Source: Simmondsia chinensis (taxonomy: Eukaryota; Streptophyta; Magnoliopsida; Caryophyllales; Simmondsiaceae). From it: a stretch of 64,000 nt of DNA. A program made the position numbers and the translations under genes. The stretch covers positions 1,996,501 through 2,060,500 of the forward strand of contig JAGTTD010000008.1 in NCBI GenBank assembly GCA_018398585.1, read 5' to 3'. The notes below the pieces were generated by a model that saw only the letters and a list, made by a program, of their open reading frames with translations, made no database searches and had not been told where the DNA came from. Each line of letters opens with the position of its first letter. Within the stretch, counting starts at the first letter, position 1. Shown in pieces: positions 1-9,376 of this stretch.

Positions 1-2018
1 TCCTAGTCTATTAATCTCTGACTGAAACTGTTTCTCACTCAGCTTACATCTACCTAAGCGCTTAATTGCTAATGTTGAACCGTCATTCATCGTCGCCTCA
101 TAAGAAACACCGGTTCCCAACGAACCCACAATCTTCCTATCATCAAAATTGTTAGTTGCAACCATTAAATCTATCAATCTGACCTTCACAATTGGTTTTT
201 GAAACAAAGTAACTTGAATTTGTCTATGAGAAGCCAATTTCGCAACCCAACCCACTAAATTCTCGTTCTTCTCTCCATCCTTCTCTTTCTTACTCATCGA
301 ATGATCGAAAAACCACCACCAAATCATAAACCCAAAGAAAATCGACGCGCCAGCGCCAATCACACCAGAAACAACTACAATCCTCAAATTCCTCTGATTC
401 AATCTCCCGCATTGCGACTCTAATGGCGCACCACAAAGACCATCATTTCCGATAAAATCATCAGACTGGAACTCCGACAATTCCAATGGAATCTTGCCGG
501 ATAAATGGTTATCGGCAATGGACAAGGTCTTGAGCCGGTCCAATCGGCCAATCTCGTAGGGAATCGAACCAGTGAGCCGGTTGTTCTTCAGAATCAAAGT
601 GTTTAAGAACTTACAATTGGCAATCTGAGACGGGATTGGACCGGAAAATTCATTGCCGGAAAGATCTAGTGTTACGAGATAAGGAAGCCAATCACAGATT
701 TCCAATGGGATTGATCCGGAAAGACGATTACCTGTTAAGGAGTCAACATGTGAATCTAGTAAGAAATCCTATATCAAATTGTGAAAAAGATGTTAAGGAC
801 TCCACATGTGAGTCTAGTTGATTCCCTAAAACCGTATAAGCTTAGTGGGTTAAATACCAATTACTTTTAGTATGGAACTCCACTTATGCTTACACATAGA
901 TATCATATGTGCCAACTTTGTGGGTAGGGATCTTAAATTTAACAAGAGAAAAATCAACGTATAAGCTCAGTGAGCACTCTAATGCAAATTGGTATTAGGA
1001 ATCCCACTTAAATTAATACGTGAACCTCATATATGTTAACTCCGTGTTCAACGCCAGACATAATTTCACATGATATTAGAGTAGGCGTAGATCTTGAGCT
1101 TTTGTTAAGGACTCTATACATGAATCTAATCAGGAATGGTCCTGATATTTTCAAGGCTCCCAAGTAAATTTTCAAATCGGGCCTTCATATACAACAAATT
1201 GTAAAAACTATAGTCAGTCACAACCCTTGAAATTTGGGGGCCCTTAAATTTTTAAGGCCCCAAGCGGTTGCTTGAGTCGCTTGGGGGGTATGTCCAACTC
1301 CACTGATCTAATGAAATCTCTTTTAATGTGTACAAAAGGGAGGACATAGCCTAGTGGTTGGGAATTCCGAAAACCAGAGAAGCCACCCGGATGCGATTCC
1401 CCTCCCCTTGCCTTACCAAAAAAAGGAAAACATATATCTCATATACGCCAAGTCCATTTCAAATTACCCAAGAAAACTAGATTTGGACTTTATGTCAATC
1501 GGATTGACCCTACTTGGACTTATATATATATAACAACAACGGACCCAGTGCCTCAAAAGCTCCTGTCTGAGTGGGGTTGGGGGTGGATATACGCAACCTT
1601 ACCCCTTCAGGGTGTAACCCTCCCGAGAGGCTGTTTTCGAGGACTTAGACTTATATATGGATCTCATATATGTATATAGATCTCATATGCACCAACTCTG
1701 TTAGAAATTACCTGAGAGAACAAGATTTTGTAGGCTACGGCAATACTGTAAAGAAGAAGGAAGTTGACCGGAGAGGGACATAGAGGGAAGCTGGAGGCTA
1801 AGGAGGCGATCCTCCTTGTCATTCCAACACGATACGCCGGTGAACTTGCAGACGGCGGCGACGGAGGTGTCGTCGAAGCGCCACGTAGAGAGGCGGTGGA
1901 GGGGGTCAGAGAGGGAGGATTTCAGGCCCTGTAAGCAGCGAACGTCGTCGTCCAGAGAGAGGGAGGGTTGGATAAAGGGGAGGAGAGAGAAGACGAGGAG
2001 AGAGAAGAGGGAGGTCAT
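1..2018 (-). CDS. BIR3: BIR3-like LRR receptor-like (pseudo)kinase, N-terminal 346 codons, partial
   Basis: Two exons are visible: exon 1 1712-2018 (ATG at 2018-2016) and exon 2 731-1, which runs off the window. The splice TCAG|GTAATC keeps the frame (307+731 nt = 346 codons). Residues 1-21 form a signal peptide (MTSLFSLLVFSLLPFIQPSLS). An LRR N-cap follows with CKFTGVSCWNDKEDR, then four to five LRRs to about 190, a DDFIGNDGLCG cap, a transmembrane segment at about 219-243 and the start of a kinase domain from about 300. The glycine loop reads GSLGTGVSY, not GxGxxG, while the lysine motif AIKRL is kept. This fits the BIR2/BIR3 clade, membrane pseudokinases that bind BAK1/SERKs and restrain immune and brassinosteroid signalling (family knowledge). 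The missing 3' part, at lower coordinates, should hold the rest of the kinase. The intron is a retrotransposon (see separate entry). A sister BIR paralogue is possible; membership of the BIR family is firm. Confidence 0.88.
1337..1433 (+). mobile_element. tRNA-derived SINE, short copy
   Basis: CATAGCCTAGTGG resembles a pol III A box, and GGATGCGATTCCCC about 50 nt later a worn B box. An A-rich tail (CCAAAAAAAGGAAAAC) closes it. The family resembles the copy at 33205-33345. It sits inside the TRIM-derived intron. Target duplication not resolved. Confidence 0.5.
1528..1648 (-). mobile_element. Tail-only copy of the 5S-SINE family
   Basis: Read on the minus strand it carries AAACAGCCTCTC, a GGGTAAGG-type block and the GGCACTGGG end, followed by GTTGTT. 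Direct repeats ACTTATATAT lie at 1518-1527 and 1649-1658. No 5S head is present. Confidence 0.65.
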
Positions 2019-2040
2019 TGGAGAGGGCTTTAATGGCGGA

Positions 2041-2063
2041 AATTAGGGTTAGGGTTAGGGTTT
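2041..2063 (-). promoter_or_regulatory. Telo-box array (AAACCCTAACCCTAA) just upstream of the BIR3-like start
   Basis: On the minus strand AAACCCTAACCCTAACCC lies about 25-45 bp before the ATG, in the likely 5' UTR. Telo-box motifs (AAACCCTA) are known plant promoter or 5' UTR elements. The unit here is CCCTAA (6 bp), not the plant telomere CCCTAAA. Confidence 0.5.
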
Positions 2064-2120
2064 CAGTTAATGGTGGAAGAGAGGTTGCAGATGAAGAAGA
2101 AGTTGGCCATTGACTGTCAC

Positions 2121-2138
2121 AGAGAGAGAGAGAGAGAG
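2121..2138 (+). repeat. (AG)9 microsatellite, (CT)9 on the BIR3-like coding strand
   Basis: Nine AG units lie about 100 bp upstream of the BIR3-like ATG. CT-rich tracts are common in plant 5' UTRs and core promoters. Similar tracts precede the GT92 and TORTIFOLIA1-like genes in this window. Confidence 0.7.
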
Positions 2139-2362
2139 CTTGTTTTAACTGGGGGGAGTGGTTCAAGCGAGTAGTCAGTAAGACTGCAATTTTAAGGCGT
2201 TATTTGACTATTGAATAAATTGAATTTCTATAAAAACTCATATTTTTTAAAAATTTATTTTTTTTGTTAATTTTATATGAAATAATATAAAGTATTTGGC
2301 TATTTATATAAAAAATAGAATTTCGTGAAAGTTTAATTCATATGTTTTGTTTAGTTAATAGA

Positions 2363-2597
2363 ACCGAAGAGGGCATTAACACGCCATCACCGGATCCCAT
2401 TAGAACTCCGAAGTTAAGCGTACTTGGGCGAGAGCAGTACCAAAATGGGTGACCTCTTGGAAAGTCCTCACCCTCAAGTTAGGGGCACCGGGAAACAGCC
2501 TCTCTTCAGGTTGACATCCTGGAGGGGGAAGGCTGCGTACATGCACCCCCTAGACCCTGCATAGGCGGGAGCGCTTAAGACATTGGGTATGTTCCTT
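2363..2597 (+). mobile_element. 5S-headed SINE, copy 1
   Basis: Starts ACCGAAGAGGGC, then a 5S-like stretch with CCGGATCCCATTAGAACTCC, TTAAGCGTACTTGGGCG (box A), GAGCAGTA and AAATGGGTGACCTCTTGG (box C). The body follows (GGGAAACAGCCTCTCTTC, AAGGCTGCGTACAT, GGCGGGAGCGCTTAAG) and the end GGGTATGTTCCTTTTA. Flanking duplication not clear. Confidence 0.85.
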
Positions 2598-3255
2598 TTA
2601 TTATGCCTGGTCCAATCTTCTAACATCAATAATAGAGGAAATAATGGGTAAACTTGTCATAATTATAAATTAGAAGAAGTAGAATTATCATATGCATTAA
2701 AAGTCATGAATGAAGTAAAACTTACCTAGGGGCTAAGTAAGTTACTTCCCCCGTTTTGAGGCAATTGAAACTTACTTAGCAATTTTAACTTCTCATATCC
2801 TACTTACTTCCCACATACCAAAGAAGACCCAAAAACGACACTTCCTATGAATTGAAACTTCCAACGTCTACTTCCCGCATATCAAATTAAACCTAAGTAA
2901 TATTGTAATTTTTATTATTTATAAGCTATATTATTGTTTGTATAATAATAATTTTTGACATAATAAAAATATATATAATTATATTTGTAGCGGATAAATT
3001 ATTAACATAATATTAATAAGGTATTCAACTTTTTAATGTTAAAATAAAAGCATTACCTATCTATATAAAAACTAATTTGGAATTGATCAACCACCTAGAA
3101 ATTTATTTAGAATTGTAAAATAGAGGGGAATTAATTTAGCATTATATATATATATTCCTTATCTAGAAACTAACTATATTTTGTTTTACCAAAAAACACT
3201 ATATTTTATGATATTCTGTATATTTAAATTATGATTATTTTCGTAAAAAGTAGTT
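2598..3255. other. AT-rich intergenic DNA without recognised genes
   Basis: Poly-A/T-rich sequence with short TA runs. A stretch at about 2700-2890 repeats CTTACTTAG/TACTTCCC-type words in both orientations. No open frame or RNA gene seen. Confidence 0.5.
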
Positions 3256-3760
3256 GCACTTCACTTAATTTGTCAACTTAATTATTTTATTTTTAATTGT
3301 ATCAACTTAGTCATTATACAAGTTAATAACATATGATTATATTAGATGTACGATCCAACGCAAACCCACTCTTTAGCCTAATTGAAATCCCTTGTGATAT
3401 GACAATTAATAACTTTTTCACCACCTTGACGCTAGTTTTATAGCAGGATCAACTTAATTAGGCTAATTTTTTTGAGATCAATAGTTTAATTAATTTAGCC
3501 TAATTTTACTCATTGTCCTAATTAAAAATTAATTTAGCCTAATTAATTTTGTCATTCTATAAAATTAATGTAAAGGTGGTGAAATTTTTTTGAATGGTCG
3601 AGTCATGAGTGAGTTTAATTAGGTTAAATGTTAATTTTGCATTGGATCATGCATCTAACGTAATCAAACAATTAAAAATATGTTATTAATTTGTATAATA
3701 ATTAAATTGATACGATTAAAATCAAATGACTAAAATTGAGACATAGGGCAAAATGCAAGA
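3256..3760. repeat. Foldback (MITE-like) element
   Basis: The left arm (AAGTTAATAACATATG, TAGATGTACGATCCAACGCA) is mirrored in the right arm (TTGCATTGGATCATGCATCTA, ATATGTTATTAATTTG). The middle has ACCACCTT and AAGGTGGTGA in inverted order. Non-coding and AT-rich; class unknown. Confidence 0.55.
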
Positions 3761-3948
3761 ACATACATAAAATATAGTTAGTTTGAGAAAATAGATTATA
3801 TATATATATATATATGCTAAATTTATTCTCTTTTATTATTTTATAATTTCAAACTAATTTCTACATTAATATTTAGCACTTTTTTTTTATCATTAAAGCG
3901 TTAAATACCAAAAAATTATTTTATAATATAGTTGTATATTTTTTAAGA
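3761..3948. repeat. (AT)n microsatellite and AT-rich spacer
   Basis: A TA-alternating tract lies at about 3796-3815 in sequence with no coding signal. Confidence 0.5.
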
Positions 3949-4272
3949 ATTATTTATGGCAAAGATCCCTGTACTTTGTCTATTATGTCAATTTAGTCCT
4001 TATATTTTTAGTTGTGTCAATTTAGTCTCTAAACAATTCAAAATATGTCAATTTAGTCATTTAATCAAATTTAAGTTAAGTTAATTAAGTAATTTTGAAC
4101 AAAAAAATTATGTTACATGAAACTAACTTATTATAAATTTATACATTTACTCAATTTAATCCAATTCGTGGCCGATCTATTAAAAACTTAATATAAATTT
4201 TTTTCTAAGGACTAAAGTAACAAATTTTAAATTATACAAGGACTAAATTAATACAATCTTTAACATAAATAA
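3949..4272. repeat. MITE, family of 51643-52016
   Basis: Starts TTATTTATGGCAAAGATCCC and holds GTCAATTTAGTCC, CGTGGCCGATCTATTAAAAA and AGGACTAAA. It matches the element at 51643-52016 along its length. The right end is shortened. Confidence 0.6.
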
Positions 4273-4329
4273 TCCTTTTTTAATGTTTTTCTTGATTTAT
4301 AATTTGATGTTTATCTAAAAACAACAATT

Positions 4330-5080
4330 CATATAAAAGTAACCCAATTATATTTTCTAACAAAAAAATAACTCAACTCTAACTTTTGCATTAAAAAATA
4401 ATACAACTCTAACTTTTCTATCAGAAAATAACCAAACTCTAAAATTAATTTAAAAATAACCCAACTCTAAAAATTTGTTTTAAAAAATACTGATTTGTGA
4501 TGCTCCGACAGTATATTTTTCTTCTAAGTATTTTTGATTTGGCTCTTTTCTGTAGGCGATCTCATTTAGTAAATAAGCGAAGCTAGTACAGATATGCAAC
4601 TCGATTAAACAAATAATACCAATTTCGAGCTGGTCTCATTTAATTAACGAGCCAAGTTGAGCCAATCAAGCTGTGGTTTGGCTTGGCTCATTTGCAGCCA
4701 TAATTCTCTGGTTATATTCCTCGGTTATTTTGCTTGCTCTTTGCCTTGTGGGTTGTACTCAATTATGGAAAAAATATATTTTTAGTTTGGTTAGGTAATA
4801 AAAGAAATTAAGCCAAACCAAAAATATATAGAAGAAAAATATATTATCCGATCGTCATACCACATGCCATGCTTAGTCATCAATTCAGTATTTTTTTAAA
4901 ATTAATTTTATAATTTGGTTATTTTTTAGTATAAAAGTTAAAGTTGAGTTATTTTTTGGTAAAAATATTAGAATTGAATTATCTTTTAGTTAGAAAATAG
5001 AGTTGAATTTTTTATTACTAGAAAAGTTAGATTCTGATTATTTTTAATTAAAAAATATAATTGAATTATTTTTTTAACAT
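4330..5080. repeat. AT-rich foldback element
   Basis: Left-arm words AATAACCAAACTCTAAAATT and TAACCCAACTCTAA have inverted partners to the right (AATTTGGTTATTTTTTAG, TTGAGTTATTTTTTGG). The core has AGTATATTTTTCTTC and, inverted, GAAGAAAAATATATT. Class unknown; no coding content. Confidence 0.5.
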
Positions 5081-5398
5081 ATTAACATATAATTAAGTTA
5101 TTTTTATCTTAATTGCTGCCTGAAAAAATTTGTTCAAAAGGAAAGAGTTGTTAAAATGATTGGAGGACCAGATTTCGGGGGAGTTCAAAGTACGATGCAA
5201 AGATAAAGCAATATATCTTTCTGACTTTGAGTAGCCTTCACTCTTATTTCTGCTGCGTGTTTTTGGGAAATACAAACAACAATAACAACAATTTCAGTGT
5301 CTTAAAAGCTTCTGTTAAAGTAAAGTATGGGATTTTTGGAAAATACAAAGCACAAAAATGATTTTACACTAAATTTTTAGTTTATACCGATTGGTATA

Positions 5399-5433
5399 AA
5401 TCGGTATAAACTAAAAAATTTAGTTTATACCGA
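5399..5433. repeat. Perfect short hairpin at the foldback array edge
   Basis: ATCGGTATAAACTAAA and TTTAGTTTATACCGAT are perfect inverted repeats around a very short loop. They sit just before the tandem foldback unit. Confidence 0.65.
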
Positions 5434-7690
5434 TTGACCAACTAATTGGGTCCAATTGACCCGTGATCTAATCCTTACCAGCCGGTTGGCACTGTATGGG
5501 CGTTTTGAGCTGGGTTAGAATTGATTGTATAATAGCACGACACAGATATAATACGAAGGTAGTGGTAGGGGTGACAAATATGTTGTGTTATGTCGAGCTT
5601 ATATTTGTGCTATGTGAGGGGTTTTAACCAATCCGTTTATTAAACGGGTTAGAAACTCTTAACCCTTATCAACCTAATTATTAAATCGGAAACCTGTGGG
5701 TTACTTATTTAATTATATCGATGACTTTTTTCAATTAAGTGCTAGTTTTTTCAACTTATAAACATGTTAATAATGCACTTTATGGCTGATAATACTAATA
5801 AATATTTGTTATATTTATAACTGTTAAAATAAACTATCAAATTAATATTACTAAATATAGTTCAAATTATCTTAATTCAAAAAATACATATATAATGACA
5901 ATAATATATTACGTAAATGCCTAACATAATTATAAAACGGGTTACACAGGTCAAACCCAAATTTATCCCAATTGCCTAAACGGGTCAAACGGGTCAACCC
6001 AAATTTAACCTGGCTTTAAAACCCCCGACCCAAACCCGCTATCTTCGTGTCATGTCCGTGTCGTGTCAGATTTTGCCAACCCTAGATAGTGGGTCGGGTT
6101 GGAGGTTTTAAAGGCGGGTTGAATTTGGGTTGATCCGTTCAACCCATTTAGATAATTGGGTTGCATTTGAGTTTGGCTAGTGTAACATGTTCTCGACAAG
6201 ATTGGTTTGTTTATATGGTTATGTTAGGTATTTAAGTAATACATTATTATTATTATATTTTTGAAGTTAAGATAATTTAAACTATATTTAGTAATATTAC
6301 CTTAATAATTTATTTTAACAGTCATAAATATAACAAGTATTTATTGGTAGTATTAACCATAAAATACATTATTAACATGTTTGTAAGTTAAAAAATAGCA
6401 AATGGAAAAAAAGTTACCAATATAATTGAATGGTTACCCCATGGATTACCCGTTTAATAATTGGATTGGGTAAGGGTTCAGAGCTCCTACCCGTTTAATA
6501 AACGGGTCGGGTTCGGATTAACCCCGTTTAGTTTATACCGATTGACCAACTAATTGGGTCCAATTGACCCGTGATCTAATCCTTACCAGTCGGTTGGCAC
6601 TGCATGGGCGATTTTGAGCTGGGTTAGAATTGATTGTATAATAGCACGACACAGATATAATACGAAGGTAGTGGTAGGGGTGACAAATATGTTGTGTTAT
6701 GTCGTGCTTATATTTGTGCTATGTGAGGGGTCTTAACCAATCCGTTTATTAAACGGGTTAGAAATTCTTAACCCTTACCAACCCAATTATTAAACCGGTA
6801 ACCCGTGGGTTACTTATTTAATTATATTGATGACTTTTTTCAATTAAGTGCTAGTTTTTTCAACTTATAAACATGTTAATAATGCACTTTATGGCTGATA
6901 ATACTAATAAATATTTGTTATATTTATAACTGTTAAAATAAACTATCAAATTAATATTACTAAATATAGTTCAAATTATCTTAATTCAAAAAATACATAT
7001 ATAATGACAATAATATATTACGTAAATGCCTAACATAATTATAAAAACGGGTTACACAGGTCAAACCCAAATTTATGCCAATTGCCTAAACGGGTCAACC
7101 CAAATTTAACCTGGCTTTAAAACCCCCGACCCAAACCCGCTATCTTCGTGTCATGTCCGTGTCGTGTCAGATTTTGCCAACCCTAGATAGTGGGTCGGGT
7201 TGGAGGTTTTAAAGGCGGGTTGAATTTGGGTTGATCCGTTCAACCCATTTAGATAATTGGGTTGCATTTGAGTTTGGGTAGTGTAACATGTTCTCGACAA
7301 GATTGGTTTGTTTATATAGTTATGTTAGGTATTTAAGTAATACATTATTATTATTATATTTTTGAAGTTAAGATAATTTAAACTATATTTAGTAATATTA
7401 GCTTGATAATTTATTTTAACAGTCATAAATATAACAAGTATTTATTGGTAGTATTAACCATAAAATACATTATTAACATGTTTGTAAGTTAAAAAATTAG
7501 CAAATGGAAAAAGTTACCAATATAATTGAATGGATACCCCGTGGATTACCCGTTTAATAATTGGGTTGGGTAAGGGTTCAGAGTTCCTACCCGTTTAATA
7601 AACGGGTCGGGTTCGGATTAATCCCATTTATATGACCTCTCGCATAGCACAAACATGGCACGACACGACATGATACATTTGCCACTTCTA
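5421..7690. repeat. Tandem duplication (about 1.1 kb unit) of a foldback element
   Basis: TAGTTTATACCGATTG at 5421 recurs at 6529, and the following about 1.1 kb is repeated with few changes. Each unit contains two long inverted arms, for example CCGTTTATTAAACGGGTTAG against CCCGTTTAATAAACGGG, and TCAACTTATAAACATGTT against AACATGTTTGTAAGTT. Only the second unit keeps its full right end: GGGTGACAAATATG at about 6680 pairs with ACATTTGCCACTTC near 7690. The first is cut at the junction near 6527. Non-coding. The ends resemble plant hAT-type MITEs, but I cannot see a target duplication. Confidence 0.75.
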
Positions 7691-8190
7691 TATAATAGGT
7701 TGAATCTGGCAGACTTTAAAGGAGAAAATTTTCGTGATCCAATTTGACCAATGACACAGTATCGTGGCAGGTCGGGTTAAAGGTGGGTCATTGAGCCCTA
7801 CTTTGACTCTGGTTGTTAGACCTAGGTCAAAATCCGACTTTTACTTTTTTTTTTTAATTTTTTTGATAAAGTTTCTAAATGTATATATATGAATTACATA
7901 TGCTATAAAATTAAAATACTACATATTATAAAAAGTCTTATTTTGTAATCTTTTTTTGGTATTTGAAACATATTTAAAAAAAAATAAAAAATCAAACATA
8001 CACATATAGAAATCGTAAGTAAATAATACTCTAATTTATTAATTATTTTTATTTACAAAATATAAATAAAATAAGTATATAATTTATGTATATTATTATA
8101 TAAAATAAAAATTATAAATATTTTTAATAAATTATTTTGAATTTTGCGATGTGAGACTGATCTATATAATACAACTTACTTTTAGATTAT
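7691..8190. other. AT-rich intergenic DNA, no gene seen
   Basis: Poly-T and poly-A tracts and short AT repeats. No open frame, RNA gene or clear element ends found. Confidence 0.45.
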
Positions 8191-8475
8191 GCCGTGGTGG
8201 GAGTTTCTACGATTCAGTGGTTGTTGTTGTTGTTACATAACCCGACCCAACTCGACCCGACCCGACCTGACTTGCTGAATGACACAAACCAGTTCATGCC
8301 GGTCGATCCCTCTATTGTAACGGGCCGGGGTCACGGGTCACTGCTTATTTACACGGATAAATTACAACAGTTTTATTGTGGAACATTTAGCTAATAATGG
8401 CCCAAACCAGGCCCAATTCGCCAAGCCCATTAAAGCCCACCAAAACAAGACACTGACATTCAGACAAAGAATTGT
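8190..8475 (+). repeat. Upstream copy of a duplicated CCB4 promoter segment
   Basis: Shares long identity with 9034-9321: TGACTTGCTGAATGAC, CACGGGTCACTGCTTA, CAATTCGCCAAGCCCATTAA and CACCAAAACAAGACACTGA. It carries the same GGCCCA/AGCCCA motifs but no CCB4 exon after it. Short open frames across it are by-products of the duplication. Confidence 0.7.
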
Positions 8476-8730
8476 ACAAAAAAAGACCATGCCCATGCCA
8501 TTGCCATATAAGCTAGGACATTTTGGTCATTTTAAAATTAAAAAAGAAAAAAGCTTTTTTTTTATTTTTTTTAGGGTTGGAACAACGTTTCACCAAAATG
8601 TAAAAAAATAAATTAAATATTGTCTAAATTTTTTGTATAACATATAAACTTAGATATTATAACAATAATAATAATAGTAAATATACTTTTTTCTTACAAT
8701 TAAGTTTTAAAATTTTGATAAATTTGGACA

Positions 8731-8824
8731 TATTGAATAATAATATCTATATAATACAATACTAAAAATTTAGTCAATATTGAATAATAATATCTATATA
8801 ATACAATACTAAAAATTTAGTCAA
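8731..8824 (+). repeat. 47-bp tandem repeat, two perfect units
   Basis: The unit beginning TATTGAATAATAATATC and ending TTTAGTCAA occurs at 8731-8777 and again at 8778-8824. AT-rich, between the two promoter-like duplicates. Confidence 0.75.
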
Positions 8825-9033
8825 TATTCAAATTTTATTTTTTTTACATTTTCGTGAAAAGTTGCAGACGTAAATTTTTTTTTTTTCTAAATTTAAAAAA
8901 AGGTGAAATGACCAAAATGCCCTTACTTAAGTGGTAATGGCATGCTACTGAGTGTGCTATTTTAGTAAATTTTAATTTTTATGTAATATTTTAGTAATTT
9001 TAAATTTTCGCATGCTATTTTCAGATCTATCGT

Positions 9034-9321
9034 GACGGAAGCTTCTACGAGGCACTGGTTGTTACTGTTGCTACATACCTAGATCTAGGGTTGACCCGCC
9101 CCGAATTGACTTGCTGAATGACCCAAACCAATTCATGTGGGTTGATCCATCCATTATACGGGCCGGGTTCACCGGGTCACGGGTCACTGCTTACTTACAC
9201 GGACAAATTACAGCTGTCCCACTGGGGAACATCGATCTAATAATGGGCCGAACCAGGCCCAATTCGCCAAGCCCATTAAAGCCCACCAAAACAAGACACT
9301 GATATTCGGACAGAGAGTTGT
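9034..9321 (+). promoter_or_regulatory. CCB4-proximal promoter segment with site-II-type motifs
   Basis: Second copy of the 8190-8475 segment, ending about 55 bp before the CCB4 ATG. It contains AATGGGCCG, CAGGCCCAATT, AAGCCCATTAAA and AAGCCCACC at about 9243-9285. GGCCCA and AGCCCA (site II / UP1-type) motifs are known to drive plant nuclear genes for organelle proteins, which fits CCB4. Promoter use is inferred. Confidence 0.5.
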
Positions 9322-9376
9322 GCTTTTGACTTATCCATGGAAAGAGATAGCAGAGCAGCGGCTACCAAATGTGACG

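Larger units (their letters stand above)
733..1707 (+). mobile_element. TRIM-type LTR element inserted in the BIR3-like gene
   Basis: It starts TGTTAAGGAG and is flanked by the direct repeat TTACC on both sides. A first LTR-like block (733-1070, with an internal repeat of its own 5' end at about 791) ends TTTCACA. It is followed at once by TGATATTAGAGTAGG (1071-1085), a degenerate initiator-Met primer-binding site. A second LTR start, TGTTAAGGACTC, lies at 1103, so the internal part is only about 32 bp. The second LTR is interrupted by a tRNA-like SINE (1337-1433) and a SINE tail copy (1528-1648), and its terminus at 1707 is worn (no clean CA). The same LTR occurs alone at 57269-57475 with TG...CA ends and a 5-bp duplication. 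Confidence 0.7.
732..1711 (-). other. Intron of the BIR3-like gene, made of one LTR element
   Basis: The intron is 980 bp with a GTAATTTC donor (1711 downwards) and a CTTAACAG acceptor (732). It equals element 733-1707 (975 bp) plus 5 bp, the length of the target duplication TTACC/GGTAA found at 728-732 and 1708-1712. Removing it restores the presumed pre-insertion sequence CTCAGGTAATCG. Splicing itself is inferred from the restored open frame and LRR consensus (LVLSGNRLSGSIPLEIC). Confidence 0.8.

Noticed and set aside
1816..2166. Open frames overlapping the BIR3-like first exon
   Set aside because: Shadows of the true exon in other frames, low-complexity Arg/Glu or Ser/Leu.
8194..8611. Small proteins over the duplicated segment upstream of CCB4
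   Set aside because: Reading frames differ between the two copies and composition is promoter-like. The similarity is at DNA level only.
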